A stretch of DNA of 64,000 bases from Leptasterias polaris (lineage: Eukaryota > Echinodermata > Asteroidea > Forcipulatida > Asteriidae), in the NCBI GenBank assembly GCA_037783415.1, contig JAZGTN010000006.1, positions 2,852,001-2,916,000 of the forward strand, read 5' to 3'. Shown in pieces: positions 26,076 to 37,180 of the stretch (positions are counted from its first letter, which is position 1; every line of letters starts with the position of its first letter). The notes below the pieces were generated by a model. The model saw only the letters and a program-made list of their open reading frames with translations. It had not been told where the DNA came from and made no database searches. A program made the position numbers and the translations under genes.

Positions 26076-29000
26076 AGATCTTTATATCCCATTCCCCATA
26101 TGTTACGTCTTAGCTTTGTGTGTCCAGATGCATCATCTCAATGCATCGGAATGCATTGTCTATTGAGGTCAGCAAACGGTAATACCTTGACAGATGTATG
26201 CAGACAAAGACATCTTATTCAATTCATCTTCCATTAAAAAAAAAATCTTTAAATGAATCAGTCACATTGTTCAAGATTTGCAACATCACAGTTAACATAA
26301 TTGTGATATTGTCTGGAGACGTATTCGGTGTAAAAATAAAAGTAAGATCACTGAGTGGTAGAACCAATCGTGGATGACAGGAAGTGAGAAAGCCTTCTCC
26401 CTTACGCTGAATTTGCATTTTAAGAAATTACGTTTTGACGATTCAAATTGTCGGCAAATCTCGATGACGCACCTTCCTACGCAACTTGCGTGGGAGGAAT
26501 CGGGTCAAATCCGTTAAGTTTCTTTTACTGATTCAGCAGAAATTGTTGTAAGCGGTGTATCGGTCATGTGGTCGGAACCTTTTAACCGTCTAGTCACTGC
26601 ACCGCCCGAGTTTGCTGAAACGATGTTCAGTTTTCCAAGACTCTTACAGTAAATTACTAGAACCGTGGTTCAAATTTTCAAAAGACACCATTTAAAAGGC
26701 AAATTATGTAGGCCCTATGTACAGTTTTCGTATATTTTGTAAATATTGTCATTGAATAACATTATTATTTCCAATTCGAAGGTGATAAATCCCTAGGGAA
26801 CAATAACTGCCTCTCGTTAACGGCTACCGGAAATTTTCCTGAAGATTATTTTTCATAAGGTTAAAATGAACACAATCAAATGCTCATAGTGATTAATTGC
26901 TGAGTCATTAGTTTTTGATAGTATCATCATGATGAAAGAAAATTAATTTTTGTTTGGTTACAAATGAGCATGTTGTTGGTGAAAGCTACAAAATTTCATC
27001 ATCATTAGCGTTACCATCTTTACAAGTCATCTGTGAAGGGGAGTGAATTAAACACTATTATCTAAACTATTGCCATTGACTTGGCCAACTGGCCATATAT
27101 TTATATTTTTATTTTTTGCTGTGTTTTTATGTTATTTTTTTGTTTTATCGCAATACACAAGCTTGTGAGTTTTTCCTTCTACCGCATGTTACGGTTTATC
27201 GATTTTGGCGGCTGGGCGGTCCAGTGGCTAAAAGGTTAAGGCCATACGAGTTATATGAACATGATCTGACTCATTATTAAAGGCCATATCTCGAAAAGAT
27301 TCATCTTCAAAATTACATCTTTACATTATCCCCGGTATGTTTTATAGTTTGAAGTAGAGGTGATTTTTAGGACCTCTATAAATTGACGCAAAATGTTCTT
27401 TTTTAATGCATATTCTTTTAAATCTTTTTCCCCTTCTTTCCATGTATTTTTTGGATTTATTTCGTTGTTTTCCTTTTTTGTATTTATGTTCTATTTTCTA
27501 GGGGGTGGGAGGTGTTCATTAGTAGGCCTAGGCCCCTATCTAATTTGTATTATATCCTTTTTTCATTTCCCCTTTTTTGTACGCGGACCTCCCGATATTG
27601 ACATTTAGATGGAAATATACACCTGGAGAGCCCCAGGGAGCAAGTGTCAGATCAGGAACATAAACAATTTCCTAATTTTTTCTCAAATTGTTTCATCAAT
27701 CAAAACAGACAAAGCAAGCAGACAGCCATGCCATCTATATACATCTTAATTATCTTTGCGCAAAACGGGAACGTGATGAAAGCAACATTGACAACCCGTC
27801 CCGCGGTGTTGTACTTGAGGCTGTCACGTGGACTGACAGTTCACATCTTCTCTTTCTGTGTGTTCATTAAGATTTCACTTGACTGGGAATAGGCTGGAGG
27901 GCTTACTATCCGTATTACCTATAACAGTATTACCGTAGAGAGTTTGTATTATGTACACCCCCCACAGGGATTCAAACTTAAGATGGTGGCTTTAAATCCA
28001 AATGACTTTGGCAGGGTCCGTTTGCAATCCCTGTTTTTTCAGCATCAATATTGAAATGATCTCGCTGTTGCAATGGCCACATCGGTTAATTCAGACACGA
28101 CCTTGTTGTTGTCTAAAACCAGGCTAGCTGTTTGAAACAAAGCAATCCGACATTTTATATATTGTTTCTTTGTTTGGGGCTGAAGGAAGCGGTAATTCAG
28201 GGGGCATCAAACTGAGTTTTAATTTGGAATTGACAAGGAAGTGTCTAACCTTGCCTAAATGGAAGCTTACCAAGCCAAAGGCACGTATTTAATATAAAAT
28301 ATGAAAAAAAATTAAAAAAATTAAATTAAAGACTTAATCAAAATGGTGGCAAAAGGATGTGTGTTTTTTTAAGAACGCAACTTTTTAATTTAAAGATATT
28401 AAATATGCATTCCAAGGTAAGGCAGAAGGAGCCTTTGGAGTTGGGGAATCCCTCAGCAGAAGGTGAGGGGCGGGCAGGGGCTGTCCGTATAGACATCTTA
28501 ATAAATATGGATGGACACCTTCTACAATTTTTAACAAACTTTTGCTTTCCATGTCTGTAGGGAAAAACATCTTGGAGAGCTAGCGGGTTAGACTTAACTT
28601 TTCATTCAAAATAAAGGTCTATGGAAAGTAATAATGATGACATTGTTTTCACCCATTCAAGTTTTGTGGGCGCCTCCTACACAAAGAGCGATAACTCGAG
28701 ACGGTTACCAGAATCTAACTATACCATTCACCCAGTCTCCAGAAAGACACTCGATTTCACCGTGGATTGATTGGGAGACAAGTTTACTCGCAGTGTGATA
28801 AGCGCCGGTCGAACTTTAGAATCAATTTACACGGGCACTGGCTAATAGTCATATGGTTTAGAACCGCAGCCAGACGGAAATTGTTTTTACAAAAATTATT
28901 TCACGATGAGTACAACGTACACGCAAAACACCCACAGATGCATGGCTGGTGCCCGTGGTTTCCAGTGACATGACCGCGCGCCAAATGCAGCTGCCGACCC

Positions 29001-29489
29001 TGGTTCAAGTTCTAATTTTGACAGTTTCATCTAGTGATGTGCTTGGCTGTATAATATTGTGCATAAATAGATCGAGTGGTGAACCCAACCCATTTCAGTA
29101 TAAGTTGGTTGCTTATCCATCTGACAATAATTTCAACAGCTTTCTAGAATATGAGCTTGTGGATCATATGGAACGCTAAATTGAAATCACAACACTCAAA
29201 GCTAACATTATTCAAGCCTTTTCAGCTAGCCTTATTACTGTTTTTTTGTAATCAGAGTTTTGTACTTTTGTATTTCATTAAGATGATGTCATTCAAATGT
29301 ATTTTAAAGTTTTCTTCGTTTGTATTGACTTTCTGAATGTTGGACGAGTTCCAAGAATCTGATTGGAATTTGATCTCAGAACTTTAATATACTATAAGTT
29401 CCAAGAATGTCTGTTAGTAACCTGACTGATCTACGCTACCAAAATATTATAAGATGTAGGCCTACTGCAATTATTCAGGCAAAATATTT

Positions 29490-29610
29490 GATTTAATTTG
29501 AATTTATTGGGATACAAAAAGCCAGATACAATGCCAGAAAAAATGCCAAAGTTAGGCCCCAGAAGCCAATAACTTATAGGTTTATTTCCATTGGGGTTCT
29601 TACAGAAAAA
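29490..29610 (-). repeat. Possible retroposon 3' fragment
   Basis: Read on the minus strand, it has a TGGCATTTTTTCTGGCATTG-type block followed by CCCAATAAATTCAAATTAAA, resembling the AT-rich end of a non-LTR element. Weak evidence only. Confidence 0.25.
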
Positions 29611-29882
29611 CCGACAAAACAAGGAACCAACATCAATATGCATGAGAAAAACAGACAGTGAGAGGAACAGATAGTCACGGGGACAAAAACAAAATAATAT
29701 TAATAACAATGAAGCAATAAAGGACTGGAGGCAAATCATAATCAGCCATTGGCCAATTTGTTAGTTACCCTTGAATGAAGATTATTGTACACGAGTATAC
29801 CTTGAATACCCATGTAGTTTAAAAACCAATGGTAATTGTTATTTTTGTATAATATTATTTTATTATAATATTATTTTGTCTA

Positions 29883-29909
29883 TGATATCCTATATTATAG
29901 GATATCATA
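29883..29909. repeat. Perfect 27-bp palindrome
   Basis: ATGATATCCTATA, one T, then the exact reverse complement, within a very AT-rich stretch. Confidence 0.6.
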
Positions 29910-30439
29910 TACATTATACTAAGTAGTAATTCATTTTAAGGACTACAGGTTGCATTTTAACCAAACCCGTTTTGTTTTGGGTTTTAGAGGCTTTTTTAAC
30001 GTAAATATCATAAACAAGTCTGTAGATTGGATAATGCTAAACAGATGCAGTTTTTCGGTAAAACGTTAATTGGTCTATGCGTTTGTAGAGACACCTTCCG
30101 ATCGATTTCTTCCCCTATATTTTAACTATTGACAAGTTCGGAGAGAATTACAGCCTCTTCTCTGGAGGGCGTGCATGTAAATGAACCAATTTGTCCTGTT
30201 CACGACCAACTTGCCAGCATAACTTTCCTCTAATTTGAAAAACCTAATAAGTGGACGAAGGCTCACATTAGCGGCCGTGTTCAATCAATGTCCCTTTTTT
30301 CCTTCTTACCTTTATTTAGTAGTTTATTTTCATTGTTTATTATTAAATAGGAAAGAACTGAACGTAACATTGGACCGTTTTACAATTTTTCTTTTGAGTT
30401 TTACAAAACTGGAAAACAGAGTAAGGCGCAAATATAAAT

Positions 30440-30560
30440 ATTGATATACCGCACTTTTAGATCCTTGTCATTAGAAATGTGGAACACACGTCACGTGTCA
30501 TACTTCATTTTGCCATGTTCCGACACTCCACAATTTAATATAGGAGTCCTCCATTAAGTA
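30440..30560. repeat. Dispersed repeat, inverted relative of 25930-26075
   Basis: ATACCGCACTTTTAGATCC, CACGTCACGTGTCATAC and ATAGGAGTCCTCC are the reverse complement of blocks in the first copy, at roughly 75-80 percent by eye. Confidence 0.55.
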
Positions 30561-31368
30561 TGACGCTTGGGACACTCTGCAGCTGCGTTTCGTTCGAGCA
30601 TACTTTTATATTTTACATGAGTACCGCATGTATCAACCTCGTTCCCAGTGGGTACGATCTCGCCGCGCCATGTTGTAACCCCCTGGAAGTGTGACTTTGA
30701 AATCGCATCAAGACATAAAGCAACTGGCCCCTCTCATTCTTGTGATACATCAATCTGTAATCTGTTTTCCTTCCTCTTTATATAACTTAGGACTATTAGT
30801 GAAATTTGAAATGACTGTTGATTTAAATTTGAACTAAAATGTTTAACACTTTGTGATTTTATTATTTTTATGAACAACATAAGATGACACGATAAGGGTG
30901 TATAGTATGTGTGAGGTATAAGAAAACATAGATGAAATATATTTCGCTGAAAATTTTCACTTTGCTTCGCCTCGTGAAATGGAACAATCCAGATTTCATT
31001 TCGTGGTTAACTATTGCTATATTGTACTCATATTTCTCCGATATTTGTATAATAAACATTAGAAAATAAGAATAACAATTTAATGTTTCATAAACCAAAA
31101 GTTATTAAAATCTATTGTTTTCCCCTTCGCGAGTAAGTATTTCCATTCAAACTTACGTTAAAAGGTCCAGTTTTTGGATGCCTTCAGTTGTTTACACGTT
31201 AGAAAGCAATTTTGTTTAACCCTGCATGTTTTACACTGAACAAAAATGATTCAAAATTCACCCTCGAAGCGCCTTCAACTATGAAATGGGCTAAAATTAA
31301 AGATGATGGGTGCTTAATTTTGCAAACTTGTTTATAAATGAACTTATTATAGCCTTCTAGCGTGAGCG

Positions 31369-31601
31369 CTACACTTCCGGGTCAGAATTGACCTGAATCC
31401 GGGTCGGGACTGACCCCTTTCTGGGTCAGAATGACCCGGAATCTGTGTCAAAATGACCAGAAACGGGTCAAATTGTCACATAAACCAGAGTTAAATTCCC
31501 ATTGTTAACCACTTTTCTGAGTCAGCCTGATCCGGAAAAGGTTCAGGCCCACTGGGACCCGGAATCCGGATCCATTCTGACCTGGAGTTTTAAAAGTGTA
31601 G
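31369..31601. repeat. GGGTCA-type element with CTACACT...AGTGTAG ends
   Basis: CTACACTTCCGGGTCAG begins the element and TTTTAAAAGTGTAG ends it. Inside are at least six imperfect copies of the palindromic unit GGGTCAGAATGACCCGG. Relatives are at 12860, 20461 and 45774. It is probably a non-autonomous element built from half-palindromic units. Confidence 0.6.
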
Positions 31602-33020
31602 GGGTCTTGATAAATGATGTCAGTGTTCAACAAAGAACCTTGTGGTTTTAAGGACAGATTGTTCTTTTAAGGTCGATACAGTCGGGACTTGAACCGGTCG
31701 GACTCGAAGTTATTCTTACAAATATGGGCCTCCACCAATCTTTAGATGACTACCATAAAATAACAGGTCAGGTTGTTGGCTTAAACGGCATCTGTTTATG
31801 TAACACTTGTAACGAGAAATATCGACTGCCCCATTACAAGCGTGTCTAGGATTTGTGAATAAAGTTGTTTACAAAAATAATACTAGACGACCCTTTGTTA
31901 AGAGAACGCACGGTGTTTGAAGTGAAGTTAGTTTGGTCTGTGGCCGTCTGGCAGTAGCATAACATGTTGTGTGCCATTCGCTCGGAAGAATAAATATGTT
32001 CCAAGACTAGCTGTAAATGTCCCCGGGTATCCTCGGTCGGTATGGGTGAATTTGCTGAAGGAGTTCGAGGCATGACCTAGCCCACGAGTGGCTACTCGTG
32101 CCGTTTGAGCCGCTATACCTCGGTGAAATTCATGACCCCCGGTAAACTGTGGTAAAAACCAACAACAATTCAGTGCTATTATCACGTTCTTTGTTTCTGC
32201 TCACGAACTGTGAGGTGCAGTGCCGGTCTTATTTATTGGAGAGTACAAACGTGAAATATCAAGAAATGTGCCCATTAAGAAGGGGCTGCTTCTCTTGTTC
32301 GTTTAGTTCACGTGAGATTTGGGTCTCAATGCCGTCGGCTATTTCCCCAAAGAGGAAATGGAAAACACAAAACACGTTAGAGCCTCGGGGATTTTTCAAT
32401 GGTTTCATTTTGAATGGTTTTGTTTTGCTTTGCCAGGGATCTTTGGTCATTTCTAGATTATATAAATGGGTTATGGCTTGTAACGTCTTGTAAATTATAG
32501 ATATAACTAAGACAAAGGAAAGAAACTTACCTTTAAAGAGGGACTCCAAGGGCTAATTCGGTTTTGTGATGTAATTATTTTCGCAATACATAGAAAGTGA
32601 GGAACAAGTCTCCAACCTCAAGTTAACATGGCCATTACATTTTACACCCTTTCCAGTGCAAATTTTATCAACATCCAAAAACATCCAATGAAGTCAGATT
32701 TCAATAAGGTCTATATGGGTCTGTTTACACTTTTGTGCAGGAAGTTTTTAGTAAGGCCTAATTCTTGAATTATTAAGATAATCAATCAGAAAAGCAGTGA
32801 AATTGACTTGTTGACTACGCATAAATTCCTCTTAGGATTGTACAGACCCATTGTTATTGTTATCAAATTTCGTAATCTTTCACATTTTGCCCCATTTTAG
32901 CGTGAGGTTAGAGAATTGTAACTTCCCCCATTTTTATTAGGACTCTTTCTATAAGAAACCTAGTCCTCAACAAAACTGAATTTGACCTTAAGCTGCTATG
33001 TTTTCTCGGACGTGTAGTCA

Positions 33021-33041
33021 TGACGTCAGCAAGTGACGTCA
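33021..33041. promoter_or_regulatory. Pair of perfect cAMP-response elements
   Basis: TGACGTCA occurs at 33021-33028 and again at 33034-33041, 1.5 kb upstream of the B-chain exon. Any role is inference. Confidence 0.3.
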
Positions 33042-34585
33042 CATTAAAGGTGCACTTTTTAAAGTCAAATAATTACGGAAGTATAAGTCTAATTGATTTG
33101 GAACAAAGGGGTGTCAGAACAAAGGGGTGTCGGAAAATAGGGGCGTAACCCCCGGTTTCGACATGTTTCCACACACACCCAGGTAGCACTATACGCATCC
33201 GTAATCAATGTTGGGCAAAGCTAATAGGGCCTACAACTTTTTCCTACTCCCCCCGATGCAGTGTGTTTATTTTCCCAAATATATATTTGTGTGTATGGAA
33301 AGCAAAGTCGCTGTTAATAAATCGACTGCGTGAAGCCTAAGTCACTTTCAATCCTTCCGGGGCAACACGATTTGCGATTATCTAAATAATTTACATATTT
33401 TAGTACTTGTGTGCAATGTGATTAGGATAATCGCCAAAGGTTTGTTTGGGCCAAGATCATGATCGAGAACAATTTTACCATGGAGCATTTACCTCTTTAA
33501 CACCAGTAAAAACAACCAGGAGATTTCGTGTAAACCCTTACCCAGTTTTCATTGGAATGCCATCATCTTAAAGTTGCTTCTTATGTCAAGTATCGGCACG
33601 AGCTTGGCTATACACGACATTCGTATGGAAAGCTGTGTTTGTTTAATGCAGTGTTCAATTATAACTCAACTGACGCTGTATTACAAAGGTTGGAGTGATT
33701 GAATGGTGTGGTGTGGTTAAAATAGACCATTGCTGAAGAAAATTAAAGTGGCACAGAAGAAGCAGGGAACCTTTCTAAAAGCGATAGAACAACCCATTTT
33801 TTTAGAACATTGATTCATTTCTCAATCCAAAATGTCATGCACCAGTCGCATGACTTTTATCTAGTATTTGCTTATATACGTTTGTGAAAAATCATCGTAA
33901 ACCGTCTAATGTACAGTTTTACGAAGTATTTCGGTTTCTTTGGAATACACAAACTTAAATATCACTTAAAGGCCAGCTTGAACAAAAACACCAACAAGTA
34001 ATTTTAGAAATTGAGTTCCCATGAGAGTTAACAGATTGTAATTGTAAGAAATCAATCATTTGGAATATCCTTCTCCAGTGCTTTTCAGAAAGGTTCCCGA
34101 TTAGCCCCGGTTCGTCATCACTCGTTTTACGTCATTTCTGGAAGCTCCGTTTTGTATAGCCTCTTTGTTGCAATAATAAATAAAAAAATTCACAAACGAC
34201 GTCAAAGTGTCGTCATTTGACGCATGCCGTCAACGGCAGCAGTACAGCTATTTTTCAAAACCTTGAGGTTGGGGGCTAAATGTTTGATTGATAATTTTTT
34301 TTAAATCAGAATTTACAATTTAAAATTACAATTAAATGATAAACAAACATTATAAACAAGTTTAAATAGCGTTCCCGTTAACATTAAGAAGATGTATCAC
34401 TTAACTTAACTAAATTGGCAATGGTGAAAAGTAGCTACAAAATATTTAACGCTTCCAGTATCGTAACTTAAAATGTAAACATCATTATAAGAAAGTCTAT
34501 TTTTTATGTCTTTTTACAAACACTACATTGTACTAGTTTTTACTATTTATTTTTCTTCTTCTCTCCCGTGATTGTCCGCTAACAG

Positions 34586-34716
34586 GAGTAAAGCCGACTG
34601 GATACGATTATGGAACACAGAGCGACACGTTAATGTATGTAATGAGAACCTACAACCAGTCTTTGATGCAGCTTGTCAGTATGATGTACGCAAGATCATA
34701 AAACGGACAGGAGAAG
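34586..34716 (+). CDS. Insulin-like peptide precursor, exon 2 (B chain and start of C-peptide)
   Basis: Acceptor CTAACAG|G and donor GAAG|GTAATA flank 131 bp coding residues 39-81 plus one base. The B chain contains CNENLQPVFDAAC (C56 and C68), exactly the C-x11-C spacing of insulin-family B chains, preceded by WNTERHVNV and followed by a basic segment (DVRKIIKR) with a possible KR cleavage at 77-78. The Gly that usually follows the first B-chain cysteine is Asn here, and the relaxin receptor motif RxxxRxxI/V is absent. The exon ends in phase 1 within the C-peptide. A phase 1 intron at this place is a known hallmark of insulin-superfamily genes, which supports the model. Confidence 0.85.
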
Positions 34717-34732
34717 GTAATACAAACCAGGC

Positions 34733-34818
34733 TACCCCCTTCCCCCTAGTTTTTACCCCCTTCCCCTTAGTTTTTACCCCCTTCCCCCTAGTTTTTACCC
34801 CCTTCCCCCTAGTTTTTA
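34733..34818 (+). repeat. C-rich 21-bp tandem repeat, 4 copies
   Basis: The unit is ACCCCCTTCCCCCT followed by AGTTTTT. It starts 17 bp inside intron 2, right after the donor of the B-chain exon, and happens to keep the frame open. The C-runs could form an i-motif, with a G-quadruplex on the other strand. Confidence 0.8.
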
Positions 34819-36470
34819 CCCTGTTCCAAAGCAACTACAAACAGTCTCGATTCTCGTTCTTCCATGAGGAAGATCCAAAGAAGAAAAACTTAACCTACGT
34901 AGGAACCCCACCTGCAGGATCATTGCTAGGAACATATCCCACCACTGCCACCTTTTTCCAGAAATTTTATTTATTGTCCGAATCGAGCGGAATGTCGGAA
35001 TTGTCGGGCACCATTATCTTGCGATTCTTTACCCCAGCACTTTTAGCTTCAAGGCAAATACCGATATTGACAAAATAAAGTTTTGATTAGTAGTTCGCTG
35101 ACTATAATAATACATCTGCACGAACAAAAAGATGTGACAAAAGATTGGAAAATCATGAACTGCTTTATCTCCACACAGGACAACAGCTCGGCATACCTCA
35201 TGAATTATTCAAATAATATGCCTTGATTCTAATTCAACTAGACGGGTTCCCTTTTACAACACGTCAAACACTGTCTTCATTCGATTCTTGAGCAATCAAT
35301 CTCACAGGTCATTTATTCGCCATTTATGCAATAATGGTTATCGAAGTAAATTGGGTATATCTTTAGGGTAATGGAACTGCATTATTTACTAAGTTGCACA
35401 CCACTTCAGCGTCAAGCGCGTGTAGCTCTCCCGCCAACTTCCATGAGTGTCACATCGGACGCTACTTCAGCTGAAGACGCGAACATTCGGTATAATTGCT
35501 GGCAATGTTGCAGGAGCGATATTGATGTCTGCTGACCATGAGACTAGCTTCATCTCAAAGGGGGTAAATTGAATCACAGGACGTAAGTGGGGAAGCGAGA
35601 GTATAGGGGTGGGGGTAACTTCCCGTTTACAAATGAAGAAGTGTATTCCGGCTGTAACTCCCCCCCCCCCCCCCCCCCCTTCTCCCGCCCCAAACTCCGT
35701 GCACGCTAAATTCTTGTAACTCCTCCACTTTCTGTATTGATCTGCTCGGTGAGCAGCGCGCACATAATGTGTTTATCGATTACACTCAATCTCATCATTC
35801 ATCCCTGAACGAGTCAAATTTAAAGCAGACTCTCTTTGGTTTACTGTGATATGCACAACTGTACAAGCTGAATGTGTGCAATCATTAGCGATAATGCAAT
35901 AATTATAATTAACTTCATGTTGGGTGACTTACAAGCTGCAACAAAGCTTACCTAAATGAAATACTTTTTCTTAATATTACCACGCCGTCTGCTTTCTCAT
36001 AATACAGCATCTTCTGAACAGTGCAATGTTCAGCTACCTGACCTCCCTCTATATAAGATACAGCTTTTACACATGGGAGGGTGCAGTACCAAAGAGTACT
36101 TCCGGTCCAAATATGCAGCAGACATTTCAAAATTAACCATTTAATGGTTACAAGTGGCCTGGAGCGATTTTGTATACGTGCTGAGGCTACCAACGTAATG
36201 TACGAGCGGGTTGTCATCGCGTAAAAAATCAAATCTGATATGCCATCATAGTGCGTACAAATGACAGACACGCCTTTCTTTGCGAGTGATTTGAAAGTGA
36301 GGCTGTCATTTAAAGTCAAACCTTTGAGACTAATACGCTGCTTATAACGGTGGAAATTAATAGAAGTCTGACAGTTAGCAATCACATTTTCATAAAGAAT
36401 AAAGAACTTATTTTATATTCATTAGGGTGTTTGAAAAGTGCAGGTTGCCCGTGGTTGAGCGACTTAGGAT

Positions 36471-36595
36471 CAGAGCCAAACTTAATGGCTCTGCTTACCG
36501 TGGATTTCTGTGCTTATGGCCCATAGATTCAGGCACTTACAGGGCTCTCTAAGCGTAGAATTCTGTGGTAAGCAGAGTCATGAAATTAGGCCCTG
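36471..36595. mobile_element. Short MITE with inverted ends
   Basis: CAGAGCCAAACTTAATGGCT at the left faces the reverse complement of CAGGGCCTAATTTCATGACT at the right. Both continue CTGCTTACC. The arms are about 40 bp with mismatches. Confidence 0.65.
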
Positions 36596-36758
36596 GTTTT
36601 TCTCTGAGAATTTTGCCTAATTCGGCAACATGACCGATACACCTGCGTTTACTGTAACTTAAACTTCTTAAAAGTCTCCCGAATTCCAAAAAATCTTGAT
36701 AGCCTTCTACCAATGGGTATTTAGTACAATTTCGATGTTTTTTGTATTGATAACATTA

Positions 36759-36865
36759 TAGTAATTTGACCTATGGGCCACGAGTGGAATGTGAATAAAC
36801 CAACACCAATATAGTAATTTGGCCTATGGGCCACGAGTGGAATGTTAATAAACCAACACCAATAC
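36759..36865. repeat. Tandem duplication of a 53-bp unit
   Basis: Two head-to-tail copies differ at two positions. Key blocks are ATAGTAATTTGRCCTATGGG and CCACGAGTGGAATGT. The pair ends about 90 bp before the A-chain exon, on the 5' side of its pyrimidine tract. Confidence 0.85.
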
Positions 36866-36953
36866 TTATTATACCAACTCACCAAATTTCTAAGTTTGTA
36901 CTAATAATTTGTTTTTATTCATTTACCGTCTGTTCCTTTTTGTTTTCTCTCAG

Positions 36954-37141
36954 AATTTGTACAAGAATGGACAGCCAAGGATTTTTTGATTGGAAGCAAG
37001 AGGAAGCGGGGCCTGAACGAAGAATGCTGTCACGAGGACACGGGCTGCGTTTGGGAGGAGGTGGCGGAGTACTGCAAGAAGCATGGGAGAGAAAAGCATA
37101 AGGCAGGTAGCTCAGTGGTACCCGGAATGCCAGGTCGATAG
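36954..37141 (+). CDS. Insulin-like peptide precursor, exon 3 (C-peptide end and A chain)
   Basis: The acceptor has a textbook pyrimidine tract (TTTTGTTTTCTCTCAG|AA). The exon codes residues 82-143 and stops at TAG 37139-37141. KRKR (97-100) is a furin-type site that releases an A chain starting GLNEECC, which lines up with GIVEQCC of insulin. The cysteines are C106, C107, C113 and C122, so the pattern is CC-x5-C-x8-C. Insulin, IGF and relaxin use CC-x3-C-x8-C, so two residues are inserted (HEDTG). Together with C56 and C68 this gives the six cysteines needed for three disulfides. After C122 a basic stretch (KKHGREKHK) could be trimmed. The last 12 residues are read through a tRNA A-box-like sequence. 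The paralog class (IGF-like, gonadulin-like or other) cannot be settled here. Confidence 0.85.
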
Positions 37142-37180
37142 CGTTGATGGCCCCCGCAGGGAGAGTCTGAATCACCGGCA
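37108..37180 (+). mobile_element. tRNA-like (SINE head) sequence overlapping the C-terminal codons of the peptide gene
   Basis: TAGCTCAGTGG (37108-37118) is a perfect tRNA A box. A weak B-box-like GAGTCTGAATCACC follows at about 37165-37178. It overlaps the last codons and stop of the insulin-like precursor. It is too diverged for a tRNA gene. Confidence 0.35.

Larger units (their letters stand above)
34717..36953 (+). other. Intron 2 of the insulin-like peptide gene
   Basis: It holds the C-rich minisatellite, a poly-C tract at about 35659-35679, a small inverted-repeat element (36471-36595) and a 53-bp tandem duplication. A 145-codon minus-strand frame (35948-36385) has no recognisable domain and I treat it as chance. 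Confidence 0.6.

Noticed and set aside
29431..29739. 102-codon hydrophobic minus-strand frame
   Set aside because: It overlaps a probable retroposon end, and hydrophobicity comes from T-rich sequence.
35948..36385. 145-codon minus-strand frame in intron 2 of the peptide gene
   Set aside because: No recognisable domain, signal or splice context. It can occur by chance in 64 kb.
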